Part shown: positions 56,400 through 64,000 of the stretch, in pieces
Layout of the letters: the number at the start of each line of letters is the position of its first letter
How positions within the stretch are numbered: position 1 is the first letter of the stretch
Assembly (NCBI RefSeq): GCF_014083865.1
Contig: NZ_JACEFA010000010.1
Location: 33,475 to 97,474, forward strand
Length of the DNA: 64,000 nt
Reading direction: 5' to 3'
Origin: Paraliobacillus salinarum
GTDB taxonomy: Bacteria > Bacillota > Bacilli > Bacillales > Amphibacillaceae
The notes under the pieces: generated by a model
What the model saw: only the letters and a program-made list of their open reading frames with translations
Told to the model about the DNA's origin: nothing
Database searches by the model: none
Made by a program: the position numbers and the translations under genes

Positions 56400-57308
56400 T
56401 TACGAAGAAAAATCATCCATCTCTTGTTGTTCCCATTCTGGTCGTCTTACAGAAACAGTGTCACAATGCTGTAATATCGCTTCTGCAATTTTTAACTGAT
56501 TATATTTCAAAGGAGAAATTAACTCTCTTTGATCTTTCAACCAAGCTTGATGTTGTTCCATGCCGATAAATTTTGTTAAATATGGCTCACTTTTATACTC
56601 AATCACATTGGTTCTAGACAAGACGATCTTACGAAACGGAATCGATAGATTTGCTGTCGTGAGAATACTCTTAATAACGGTTTCTGTTCGCTTCAACGCA
56701 AGAATTGGGCTTAAAAATTTTGTTTGAACATTTTGCTCTTCTGTATACCATGTTCGATCATCACCAACAATAATTTTATGTGATGATGGACGTTCTATTA
56801 TTGTAATAATATCAATTCCGATTGGTGTAATTAAAATAATTTCACCGTCAATTGTTGCATTTTTAAATTGAAAAACCGGATGATACAATATTAAGAAAGT
56901 ATCAGGAAACCGTTGTAGAAAATAACGTAAAGTTAAATTTTCATTATAATCACGATCTAAAAACGACATTTCATTCATTGTGGTAGATGCCCATTTTAAT
57001 TGAAATGGCAGTAATGTATCTAAGAAATACTGTTTTAAATCTTCTTTTGTTTTAGGTAATGAAAAATTATCTTCTTTAGAATCTAATTCTTCTTCTTTAG
57101 TGAAAAATCTTCTCCATTTCGGAATAGAGGATTGCTCCTCTTCTTCTATAATTACATTATTATTGAATACTGTCTCTTTTTGATACTCCCATGTTTGAAG
57201 TAACTTTTTCCAATTCTCTTGTTTTAAACGAGTGAATTGACCTGGATAATGAAATGGATCTTTCTCATAACGTGAAATATAATTTTCTAGTTTTATTAAT
57301 TGTGCCAT
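56400..57308 (-). CDS. ytlQ: Nuclease-related hypothetical protein YtlQ
   Basis: 302 residues from the ATG at 57308, 6 bases after AAAGGCGGT. No signal peptide or membrane helix. The central region (about 165-230) resembles a restriction-endonuclease/NERD-like core with the string GEIILITPIGIDIITI, but I cannot point to a complete catalytic set. In B. subtilis ytlQ lies next to ytlP, as here. Function unknown. Confidence 0.75.
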   Translation of the reverse strand: MAQLIKLENYISRYEKDPFHYPGQFTRLKQENWKKLLQTWEYQKETVFNNNVIIEEEEQSSIPKWRRFFTKEEELDSKEDNFSLPKTKEDLKQYFLDTLLPFQLKWASTTMNEMSFLDRDYNENLTLRYFLQRFPDTFLILYHPVFQFKNATIDGEIILITPIGIDIITIIERPSSHKIIVGDDRTWYTEEQNVQTKFLSPILALKRTETVIKSILTTANLSIPFRKIVLSRTNVIEYKSEPYLTKFIGMEQHQAWLKDQRELISPLKYNQLKIAEAILQHCDTVSVRRPEWEQQEMDDFSS

Positions 57309-57365
57309 GTGCACACCGCCTTTAATTTTATATAAAGGAAATAGTTAACTTCATCATTCATTGTA

Positions 57366-57932
57366 TTATACAAGCTTGAAAGTTTCTATTGATTGATACA
57401 TCGGTTTTTGTTTAGGCGCTACTCGGTATAATTTGAATGAATCAACTTTAAATCGCTTTTTTTCATTTATGTGAATTATCTTTTGTTTCCAATCCTGTTC
57501 TTCTAGATGGCCAGCTATCCTTTTTTTTGCTAATGTGACATGCGGATAATAGGCTCTTTTTTCCGTTTGATAACCGTGTATTTCTGCAATGGATTCTATT
57601 CGTTTATATAAGTGAGATAACTGATCATCTTGACCAACACCTAACCAGCAAACTCTAGGACGATTCAGTGAGCCAAAATAGCCGATTGAACCAATTTCAA
57701 GATCAAAAGGCTCACTATTTTTAAGTTGCTTCAAATCGTCAACTAACAGCTTTTTCTTTGCTAAAGACATTGGTCCAAAAAATTTTAAAGTAATATGAAA
57801 ATCTTCCTTATCAACCTCATGCTTATAAGTTAATTTACTAGATTGCAAAAAATGTTGTTGTTGTTCTTTCACCCATGATTTTAATTGATTTGGAATAGGA
57901 ATAGCCAAAAAATAGTGTGCGTTCGCTGTCAT
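57366..57932 (-). CDS. thpR: RNA 2',3'-cyclic phosphodiesterase (2H family), YtlP
   Basis: 188 residues with two HxT motifs: HITLKFFG (H46) and HVTLAKKR (about 128). The 2H phosphoesterase opens 2',3'-cyclic phosphates and was first described as 2'-5' RNA ligase. AGGAGC lies 9 bases before ATG, and it follows the potassium channel stop by 12 bases. Confidence 0.93.
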   Translation of the reverse strand: MTANAHYFLAIPIPNQLKSWVKEQQQHFLQSSKLTYKHEVDKEDFHITLKFFGPMSLAKKKLLVDDLKQLKNSEPFDLEIGSIGYFGSLNRPRVCWLGVGQDDQLSHLYKRIESIAEIHGYQTEKRAYYPHVTLAKKRIAGHLEEQDWKQKIIHINEKKRFKVDSFKLYRVAPKQKPMYQSIETFKLV

Positions 57933-57944
57933 ATTACATAGCTC

Positions 57945-58970
57945 CTATTCATTGTGTAGCCTATCCTTAATTTTCTCTATTGTATTCTTATCACAAATGA
58001 CATATAACTGTGCATGTTCAGGCAATGGATGATCTAACTTACGATTAATACTTAAGTCATCTCCATCAGCTACCAATGTAGCTCCAAAATTTAATAATTC
58101 CTCAAATGCATGCCGATAGGTTTTCCATTTATCTGATGAAGGAATATAAAACAGATCTTCTCCATGTGTTCTTCTTAAAAGTTGATTATAGACACTTGAA
58201 ATCCCTTTACGAAATGCGGATCGTACAAATAAAGAAGACACTGTTTCAGTTGAGATAATAAATTCATCTACATTCATGTACGCAAAATTTTTCAAATGTT
58301 CCTCATCCATTACCTCAACAATTGTATGTACCTCTGGAGCAATTGATTCTATAGCTGATGCGATTAACAACGTTTTTCCATCTGTTAATTGATCGTCCTC
58401 AATCATATCATCGGCAAAAACTAATACAGATTGAGCTTTCCGTATATTTGCCTTCTCTAACGTTGCAGTTTCAGAGGCATTTCCACGGATATAATGAATG
58501 TTTTTAGACAAGATCGGGGCTTTTTCAAGATCATCTATAACAACAATTTCTATGTCTTTTGTTGTATCTAACATTTCCTTAATAGCAAATGAAGCTTTTT
58601 TAGACCAACCAATAATGATGTAGTGTTCTTGTTCTTTATACATAATATCCCCCGTTTCTTTTTTACGTCGAAATATCGCTAAACCATCAACAACCTTTCC
58701 AATGACAACTCCAATCAAGCCAATACCAAAAATGTATAAAAATATTGCTATTAATCTTCCACCTAATGTAACAGGAGAGTAATCACCATATCCAACGGTT
58801 GTTACCGTGGTCATTACCCACCAAAACCCATCAAATGCAGTAGGGAAAGTATCATTCTCAACTATAGAAATAAGATAAGAGCTAATTAATACTAATGAAA
58901 TACTGGTTATAAATAGGACACTATTCTGAATTTCAATCATCTTTTTTATTAATTTGCGAATAATATACAT
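57945..58970 (-). CDS. Potassium channel with RCK/TrkA-N domain
   Basis: 341 residues from the ATG at 58970, 8 bases after AAGGAGGT. Two membrane helices flank a pore with the selectivity filter TVGYGD (58-63), followed by an RCK domain (about 110-330). The layout is that of MthK and B. subtilis YugO. The RCK domain begins HYIIIGWSKKA rather than the canonical GxGxxG, so nucleotide binding may differ. It probably moves potassium and may contribute to osmotic or electrical responses. Confidence 0.93.
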   Translation of the reverse strand: MYIIRKLIKKMIEIQNSVLFITSISLVLISSYLISIVENDTFPTAFDGFWWVMTTVTTVGYGDYSPVTLGGRLIAIFLYIFGIGLIGVVIGKVVDGLAIFRRKKETGDIMYKEQEHYIIIGWSKKASFAIKEMLDTTKDIEIVVIDDLEKAPILSKNIHYIRGNASETATLEKANIRKAQSVLVFADDMIEDDQLTDGKTLLIASAIESIAPEVHTIVEVMDEEHLKNFAYMNVDEFIISTETVSSLFVRSAFRKGISSVYNQLLRRTHGEDLFYIPSSDKWKTYRHAFEELLNFGATLVADGDDLSINRKLDHPLPEHAQLYVICDKNTIEKIKDRLHNE

Positions 58971-59115
58971 GCTCACTTACCTCCTTTGTAAAATATTAAA
59001 AAAATGTGTACATCCATTTTATGACTGGTCTTATTTGTTAAAAAGGTGTAAAATATAGATAACTTCAAGATTCAGCATCACCACAAGTTATATGACATCA
59101 TTAAGGAGTGGTTTT

Positions 59116-59334
59116 TTGAATCAATCAACGACCCGTATGCTTACTCGTGTCAAGGCTATGTACTTATTTATTAAAAAGAATGGACCTGTATCGACATTGG
59201 AAATTGCTGAAGAATTTGGCATTACCGATCGAACAGTCCAAAGAGATTTAAATGTATTAGAGTACAACGGTCTAGTTAAGAGTCCAAGTCGGGGAAGATG
59301 GAAAGTTACCAGTAAAAAAGTTAAGATTTCTTAA
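59116..59334 (+). CDS. ytzE: DeoR-type HTH protein YtzE
   Basis: 72 residues from the TTG at 59116, 7 bases after AAGGAG; an earlier in-frame ATG lacks a site and would add residues unlike B. subtilis YtzE. It is essentially a lone helix-turn-helix (STLEIAEEFGITDRTVQRDLN) with SPSRGRW, closely resembling YtzE. No effector domain. DNA target unknown. Confidence 0.9.
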   Translation: MNQSTTRMLTRVKAMYLFIKKNGPVSTLEIAEEFGITDRTVQRDLNVLEYNGLVKSPSRGRWKVTSKKVKIS

Positions 59335-59377
59335 ATTGTTTTATATACAATTGCTGACTAGTATCAGATCTGTCAGC

Positions 59378-60100
59378 TTATTTTTTTGCTTCAAGATGTT
59401 TAAGATAGTATACTTCTTGCTCATCTAATTCACGGTATTCCCCTTTTTCAAGTTGATCATCCAAATGCCAATCCCCCATCGATACACGCTTCAAGTAACG
59501 TACATATTTATCGACAGCAGCAAACATTCTCTTCACCTGATGATATTTCCCTTCTGTGATCGTAACATAAATTTCTGACTCTTCATCACTATTAATGACT
59601 TCTAACTCTGCCGGTTTAGTTACATAACCATCATCTAATTGAACACCTTGTTGAAAAGCATCAACATCAGCTTTTGTTACTTTTCCATCGATTCTTGCAT
59701 AGTATGTTTTCCCTATGTTCTTTTTTGGAGATAACAATTGATGAGCTAATTTTCCATCATTCGTAATAAGTAACAACCCTTCTGTATCTTTGTCTAATCG
59801 TCCCACCGGAAACGGCTCACGTAATTGATCTAATGGATCAAGCAAATCAAGCACCGTCTCATCTCGAGAATCTTCAGTAGCAGTAATTACACCCGCTGGT
59901 TTATGTAACATGAAGTATACAAATGGCTTGTACGTAACCTGTTCGCCAAACACAGTAATGTTCTCATTAACCGGATCTACATGCGTTTTTCCATTTTTAA
60001 TTACATGATCATTCTGTCGAACAGCCCCTTGTTTAAGGAGCTGCTTGACTTCTTTTCTACTTCCATATCCTTCATTTGCTAATAATTTATCAATACGCAT
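59378..60100 (-). CDS. ytzG: 16S rRNA pseudouridine synthase, RsuA family (YtzG)
   Basis: 240 residues from the ATG at 60100 (MRIDKLLANEGYGSR), 8 bases after AAAGGGTG. An S4 domain (1-60) is followed by the pseudouridine synthase core with the catalytic Asp in GRLDKDTEGLLL. The family modifies U516 in 16S rRNA. It lies 24 bases after the stop of the lipid II flippase gene. Confidence 0.94.
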   Translation of the reverse strand: MRIDKLLANEGYGSRKEVKQLLKQGAVRQNDHVIKNGKTHVDPVNENITVFGEQVTYKPFVYFMLHKPAGVITATEDSRDETVLDLLDPLDQLREPFPVGRLDKDTEGLLLITNDGKLAHQLLSPKKNIGKTYYARIDGKVTKADVDAFQQGVQLDDGYVTKPAELEVINSDEESEIYVTITEGKYHQVKRMFAAVDKYVRYLKRVSMGDWHLDDQLEKGEYRELDEQEVYYLKHLEAKK

Positions 60101-60124
60101 TTGTTGTGCACCCTTTTTCAAAAA

Positions 60125-61762
60125 CTATTTTCTTTTAAAAATTTTATCTATTACTCGAACTCTGCCACCTAACACATGTTCCAACAATGTGGATACATAA
60201 CTTAATCCTAGATATAACCCTGCTCCAATCGTGACTGATACAACCACAATTAAAATGCTTGCTAGTCTACCATCTGTATAAGTAATCCAGAAACCAAGTA
60301 TCCATTTTGATAAAGCAACGGTTAATCCCATTAAGATAGTAAATATTCCAATCAGCATTGATCTTTTTACTAATTGTCGTAAAGAAAAACCAATCGATTT
60401 TTTTATTCTCATAATATTTAACATAACAGTAACAAAAGATGCAATCAGTGTAGCAATGACAGCGCCTTGTGGTCCAATCAAATGCATCAGTGGAATGTTT
60501 AATAGTCCTTTTAAAAGAAGTCCCGCAATTAAGCTAGTTACAGCGTACCTCTGTTGATTGATTGCTTGTAAAATAGAAGATGTTACTGTGAACAAACCAA
60601 AAAAAAGTGCAACAGGAGCATACCAGCGTAATAACGAACCATTCAAATCAATAAACTCCCCTACACCATAAAAAGCGCCCCAAACTTCATACGATAAAAT
60701 AGACATACCAACAACTGCTGGCACGATTAATAACATAATGATTTGGAGTGACTGATTAATTTGAGCAAACAATTGTGTTTTATTTTTGTCTACAAATGTT
60801 TTTGTTAACGTTGGTAAAGTGGCTAAAGATAATCCTGTAGCTAAAGTGATCGGAATCATCACCAATTTATGTCCATACAAAATAATATTTGATAAAGCAT
60901 TATCGATAAACTCGCTGCTTTCATAACCAATAGATAGCAATGTTCGTTCAAATGTAATTGAATCAATTTGTTGATACAAAGGGATTGCTAAACCGACCAT
61001 AACAAAAGGGCCTGCATAGCGAAATAACTCTTTAAACAATGTACTTGTTTTCAAATCATAGGTTTTAACTTGTTGATGCATCACTCGGTCTAAATGCACT
61101 TTTCTTTTTCGCCAATAGCGAAGCAATACGATTGCAGAGGCAATTGCTCCAACGAATGCTGAAAATGTAGCAAAACCGACAGCCAAGGTAATATATGTTT
61201 CATCAATAAAACGAATGATGATAAACACCGAACCAAGTAAAAATGTAATCCGAACAATTTGCTCTACAACTTGCGAAATTGCAGTTGGACCCATCGATTC
61301 GTGTCCCTGAAAAAATCCTCTAGTGATACTCATAGCGGGAATAACTAATAATGCAAAGCTAATCATTTTAAAAACCATCGAGACATCAGCTTCTGTTATC
61401 CCTTGAGCATTTGTTGGTATGTATAATTTAGCTAATAGATCTGAACCAAGAAACATGGTCAGAAAGGCAATTAAACCAGTAATAAGCATAAAACGAAGGG
61501 CAACTTTATACATTTTTCTACTTGTTTGATAATCACCTAATGAATTATATTTTGCAACAAACTTCGACACAGCTAAAGGGATACCTACAGTAGATAAACT
61601 AATAAATATACTATAAGGACCATAAGCTAGTCCGTACAACTTTCCACCTGTAGCTCCTACTAAGCTCTCAAACGGAATCGTATAAATCATTCCTATAAAT
61701 TTAGAAAAAAACGTTGCACCTGTTAATAACAATGTGCCACGCAAAATAGTAGACTTCGACAT
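60125..61762 (-). CDS. murJ: Lipid II flippase MurJ / polysaccharide biosynthesis protein YtgP
   Basis: 545 residues with about 14 membrane helices, the MVF/MATE-like fold. The N-terminal STILRGTLLLTGATFFSKFIG and GLAYGPYSIFISLSTVGIPLAVSKFVA (in part) match YtgP, which is the MurJ of B. subtilis. It flips the peptidoglycan precursor lipid II. AAGGTG lies 5 bases before ATG. It is divergent from ytfP, as in B. subtilis. Confidence 0.93.
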   Translation of the reverse strand: MSKSTILRGTLLLTGATFFSKFIGMIYTIPFESLVGATGGKLYGLAYGPYSIFISLSTVGIPLAVSKFVAKYNSLGDYQTSRKMYKVALRFMLITGLIAFLTMFLGSDLLAKLYIPTNAQGITEADVSMVFKMISFALLVIPAMSITRGFFQGHESMGPTAISQVVEQIVRITFLLGSVFIIIRFIDETYITLAVGFATFSAFVGAIASAIVLLRYWRKRKVHLDRVMHQQVKTYDLKTSTLFKELFRYAGPFVMVGLAIPLYQQIDSITFERTLLSIGYESSEFIDNALSNIILYGHKLVMIPITLATGLSLATLPTLTKTFVDKNKTQLFAQINQSLQIIMLLIVPAVVGMSILSYEVWGAFYGVGEFIDLNGSLLRWYAPVALFFGLFTVTSSILQAINQQRYAVTSLIAGLLLKGLLNIPLMHLIGPQGAVIATLIASFVTVMLNIMRIKKSIGFSLRQLVKRSMLIGIFTILMGLTVALSKWILGFWITYTDGRLASILIVVVSVTIGAGLYLGLSYVSTLLEHVLGGRVRVIDKIFKRK

Positions 61763-61936
61763 GTTTTCACCTTAATCCTTTAATTATTCCAATGGTATTA
61801 TTTTATCATATATAACAAATTTTTATATCACATTTTATTATTACATTTTTACTTAAAGTTCACAAATGAATCATTTTCATATATGATGAAATGTGATTAC
61901 TAACAAAATAATCACTGTAATATAGGAAGGATGAAC

Positions 61937-63199
61937 ATGTTGGCTTATCAAGTAATCGTTATCGGTGGAGGACCTTCAGGGCTAATGGCAGCTATAGCAG
62001 CCGCAGAACAAGGCGCCTCTACTTTACTAATAGAAAAAGGAGACAAATTAGGTAAGAAGCTTGCTATTTCAGGTGGCGGGCGATGCAATGTTACCAATCG
62101 TCTTCCACAAGATGAATTAATCAAGCATATTCCAGGTAATGGTCGATTTTTATATAGTGCTTTTTCTGTTTTTAATAATTATGACATCATTGACTTTTTT
62201 GAGAATTTAGGTGTTGCTTTAAAAGAAGAGGATCATGGTAGAATGTTCCCGGTTAGTAATAAAGCAAAGGATGTAGTGAATGCTTTACTAGACCGTCTAG
62301 AAGCACTCCATGTGACTATTCGCAAAAACACTACTGTAGAAGCAATAAATTACAAAGAAGACTATCATACCATTATTTTAAATGATGGTGAGAAAGTTAT
62401 CACTAAATCTGTCATTATTGCTGTTGGCGGTAAAGCCGTACCTTACACTGGCTCTACTGGCGATGGATATAAGTGGGCTAAGATGGCTGGTCACACAATT
62501 ACAGATCTATACCCTACAGAAGTTCCGTTACTTTCCAATGAAGCTTTTATTAAAAACAAACAATTACAAGGATTAGCTTTACGCAATATTGGCTTATCTG
62601 TCTTAAATAAAAAAGGCAAGAAAATTATCACCCACCAAATGGACATGTTATTTACACATTTCGGTGTGTCAGGTCCTGCCGTGCTTCGTTGCTCACAATA
62701 TGTTGTGAAAGAGTTAAAAAAAGGGGAGACCACTGTTCCAATGCAAATCGATTGTTTTCCTGATAAAACAGAAGAGCAATTATTAAATGAATTGAATGAT
62801 TCTATTACATCTAATTCTAAAAAAACATTTCGTAATGTTATAAAAGGAATGATTCCGGAAAGATACCTAACATTTTTGTTAGAAAAAAACGACATTTCAG
62901 ATACACTGAAATGCGCTAATATTTCCTGGGAAATGCGCACACAATTTGTTCATGACTTAAAACACTTTACTTTCAATGTATATGGGTCACAACCAATTGA
63001 AAAAGCTTTTGTAACAGGTGGTGGCGTTTCTATTAAAGAAATTGTACCAAACACGATGCAATCTAAAAAGATGAATCGTCTCTATTTCTGTGGTGAAATT
63101 CTGGACATCCATGGATATACCGGCGGATACAATATTACCTCTGCATTAGTAACTGGTCGTCTTGCCGGAATGAATGCTGCTTGGGAAGCACTTAGTTAA
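61937..63199 (+). CDS. ytfP: FAD-dependent HI0933-family oxidoreductase YtfP
   Basis: 420 residues from the ATG at 61937, 6 bases after AGGAAGG; the ATG two codons earlier would leave no spacer. FAD-binding [10 protein letters not shown] (about 10-19), [22 protein letters not shown] and the C-terminal [15 protein letters not shown] are the family marks. It is flavoprotein of unknown substrate. Very similar in layout to B. subtilis YtfP. Confidence 0.94.
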   Translation: MLAYQVIVIGGGPSGLMAAIAAAEQGASTLLIEKGDKLGKKLAISGGGRCNVTNRLPQDELIKHIPGNGRFLYSAFSVFNNYDIIDFFENLGVALKEEDHGRMFPVSNKAKDVVNALLDRLEALHVTIRKNTTVEAINYKEDYHTIILNDGEKVITKSVIIAVGGKAVPYTGSTGDGYKWAKMAGHTITDLYPTEVPLLSNEAFIKNKQLQGLALRNIGLSVLNKKGKKIITHQMDMLFTHFGVSGPAVLRCSQYVVKELKKGETTVPMQIDCFPDKTEEQLLNELNDSITSNSKKTFRNVIKGMIPERYLTFLLEKNDISDTLKCANISWEMRTQFVHDLKHFTFNVYGSQPIEKAFVTGGGVSIKEIVPNTMQSKKMNRLYFCGEILDIHGYTGGYNITSALVTGRLAGMNAAWEALS

Positions 63200-63221
63200 C
63201 TGATCAATCTTATAAACAAAC

Positions 63222-63253
63222 GGAGATTCCATGCATTGTGAATCTCTTTTTTC
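63222..63253 (+). terminator. Terminator of ytfP
   Basis: GGAGATTC pairs with GAATCTC over a 10-base loop, followed by T6. Confidence 0.8.
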
Positions 63254-63379
63254 TGGTTGCACAATAAATGATGTTGGTGAGTAAAAAAACTCACTAACTT
63301 CATTTTTAAATTTACGCTTTAAGTGATGGTGTCATTTTTATTTGAACATCTATAAAAGAAGAGGGATATTCTTTGTTCT

Positions 63380-63536
63380 ACTGCGGAAATAGGCTTGCTT
63401 TCCTCAGGCACGGCTTCGGGGCAACATGACGTGGGTAAGTTAGACGTTGTCACAGGACGGGACGGGTTTAGTCTAACTTCCCCTTTTGTGGATCTTCAGC
63501 TCGCGCTGTTCCTGCAGGACAAGGAACGCTTTGGCA
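63380..63536. repeat. GC-rich palindromic repeat element, copy 2
   Basis: This inverted copy of the element at 4006-4129 shares an exact 32-base arm (63488-63519) and a second block of about 24 bases (63394-63417) with 3 differences. Between them the inner stem is different: AAGTTAGAC (63437-63445) pairs with GTCTAACTT (63471-63479) around a GC-rich loop. A 62-codon open frame here has no ribosome site and is not a gene. It fills most of the 430-base gap between ytfP and the rRNA operon terminator. Confidence 0.8.
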
Positions 63537-63630
63537 GCGATGCATTCCCTTCTCGATTATCATATTTTCACAAATTACAATAACCGAATATAAGTACACT
63601 TTCAATTTAAATCAGTCGAACGAATAACAG

Positions 63631-63661
63631 AAAAAACCTTTGAGTAAACTCAAAGGTTTTT
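63631..63661 (-). terminator. Terminator of the rRNA operon
   Basis: AAAAACCTTTGAGT pairs perfectly with ACTCAAAGGTTTTT, followed by T6 on the minus strand, directly after the 5S gene. Confidence 0.92.
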
Positions 63662-63667
63662 CAGATT

Positions 63668-63783
63668 GCCTAGCGACGTCCTACTCTCACAGGGGCAAGG
63701 CCCCAACTACCATCGGCGCTGAAGAGCTTAACTACTGTGTTCGGCATGGGAACAGGTGTGACCTCTTCGCTATTGTCACCAGA
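63668..63783 (-). rRNA. rrf: 5S ribosomal RNA
   Basis: Read on the minus strand, it starts TCTGGTGACAATAGCGAAG and contains GTTCCCATGCCGAACAC, AAGCTCTTCAGCGCC and GAGAGTAGGACGTCGC, all highly conserved in Bacillus 5S. About 116 nt. It is the last gene of the operon, followed by a terminator and preceded by a roughly 95-base spacer after 23S. Confidence 0.97.
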
Positions 63784-63879
63784 CATTTATTTTTGAAGGA
63801 TGCACCTTCAAAACCAGATAAGACAGACAAGTATTCATATCATTGTGTTGTTAAACGGTTAATTCCGTTTTTAAAATAT

Positions 63880-64000
63880 AGTTAAGTCCTCGATCGATTA
63901 GTATTCGTCAGCTGCACGTGTCACCACGCTTCCACCTCGAACCTATCTACCTCATCGTCTCTGAGGGATCTTACTCTAAAAGATGGGAAGTCTCATCTTG
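63880..64000 (-). rRNA. rrl: 23S ribosomal RNA, 3' end only
   Basis: The minus strand carries the conserved 3' end of 23S rRNA: GGTTCGAGGTGGAAGCG, CGTGCAGCTGACGAATAC and TAATCGATCGAGGACTTAA. Only about 120 bases are in the window; the rest lies to the right. The exact 3' end was set by analogy. Confidence 0.95.

Noticed and set aside
63395..63583. Open frame of 62 codons inside repeat copy 2
   Set aside because: It lies within the palindromic element, has no ribosome binding site and its codons follow the repeat rather than a protein pattern.
63640..63885. Open frame of 81 codons at the right edge
   Set aside because: It overlaps the 5S rRNA gene and the 23S-5S spacer on the opposite strand.
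1..64000. CRISPR array, prophage, insertion sequence or tRNA genes
   Set aside because: No regularly spaced repeats, no transposase, integrase or phage structural proteins and no tRNA-like cloverleaf was noticed while reading both strands.

Overview
The window is a 64 kb piece of a low-GC, Gram-positive, endospore-forming Bacillaceae chromosome. Strong AGGAGG-type ribosome binding sites, an alpha/beta-type small acid-soluble spore protein, YtfJ/GerW, EzrA, CcpA and a T-box all point this way. Gene order largely follows the ytfP-to-ytoI arc of Bacillus subtilis. The MotP/MotS stator pair behind ccpA (sodium-driven in characterised bacilli) and the sequence style suggest a halotolerant or alkaliphilic genus such as Oceanobacillus, Virgibacillus or Gracilibacillus. 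That placement is inference. Most genes, and the rRNA operon at the right edge, lie on the minus strand.

Layout, left to right. 1-1102: partial ytoI with a palindrome over its promoter, and a small membrane protein. 1154-5416: an envelope-stress cassette of DUF4178, PspA, DUF4247 lipoprotein, DUF350 (YjfL-like) and membrane-anchored spermidine-synthase-like protein, behind a sigma-W-type promoter and interrupted by a GC-rich palindromic repeat. 5629-19077: conserved core (uspA, ackA with an upstream cre, ytxK, ytfJ, ytfI, NAD kinase, SASP, thiI and its cysteine desulfurase, ezrA, free-Met-sulfoxide reductase, diguanylate cyclase, rpsD). 19253-25881: an accessory sugar island (LacI-type regulator, SDR dehydrogenase, cellobiose-type PTS IIA-IIB-TIM-barrel protein-IIC, divergent ROK repressor). 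25888-34116: ahpCF with PerR-box-like sites, a stand-alone phosphofructokinase, tyrS with a tyrosine T-box, and a large class A PBP with an FN3 domain and acidic tail.

34332-45012: an ABC-2 exporter, ccpA-motP-motS, bifunctional DAHP synthase/chorismate mutase, a 709-residue FtsA-like protein with a repetitive C-terminal half, ytxH, ytxG and murC. 45013-63199: nicotinate phosphoribosyltransferase, sftA, ytpR/ytpQ/ytpP, a lone PTS IIC-like membrane protein, a lipoprotein, a DUF84 NTPase, the M42 peptidase YtoP, ytzB, trmB, ytzH, ytmP, ytlQ, thpR, a potassium channel, ytzE, rsuA-type pseudouridine synthase, murJ/ytgP and ytfP. 63222-64000: a second copy of the palindromic repeat, then the 3' end of an rRNA operon (5S and partial 23S, minus strand).

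The most interesting items are the PspA/DUF350/DUF4178/DUF4247/spermidine-synthase-like cassette with its ECF-type promoter, the FtsA-like protein with tandem beta-grasp-like repeats, the modular repeat family with conserved arms and exchangeable hairpin cores, and the PTS island built around an uncharacterised TIM-barrel protein. I see no prophage, CRISPR array, insertion sequence or tRNA gene.
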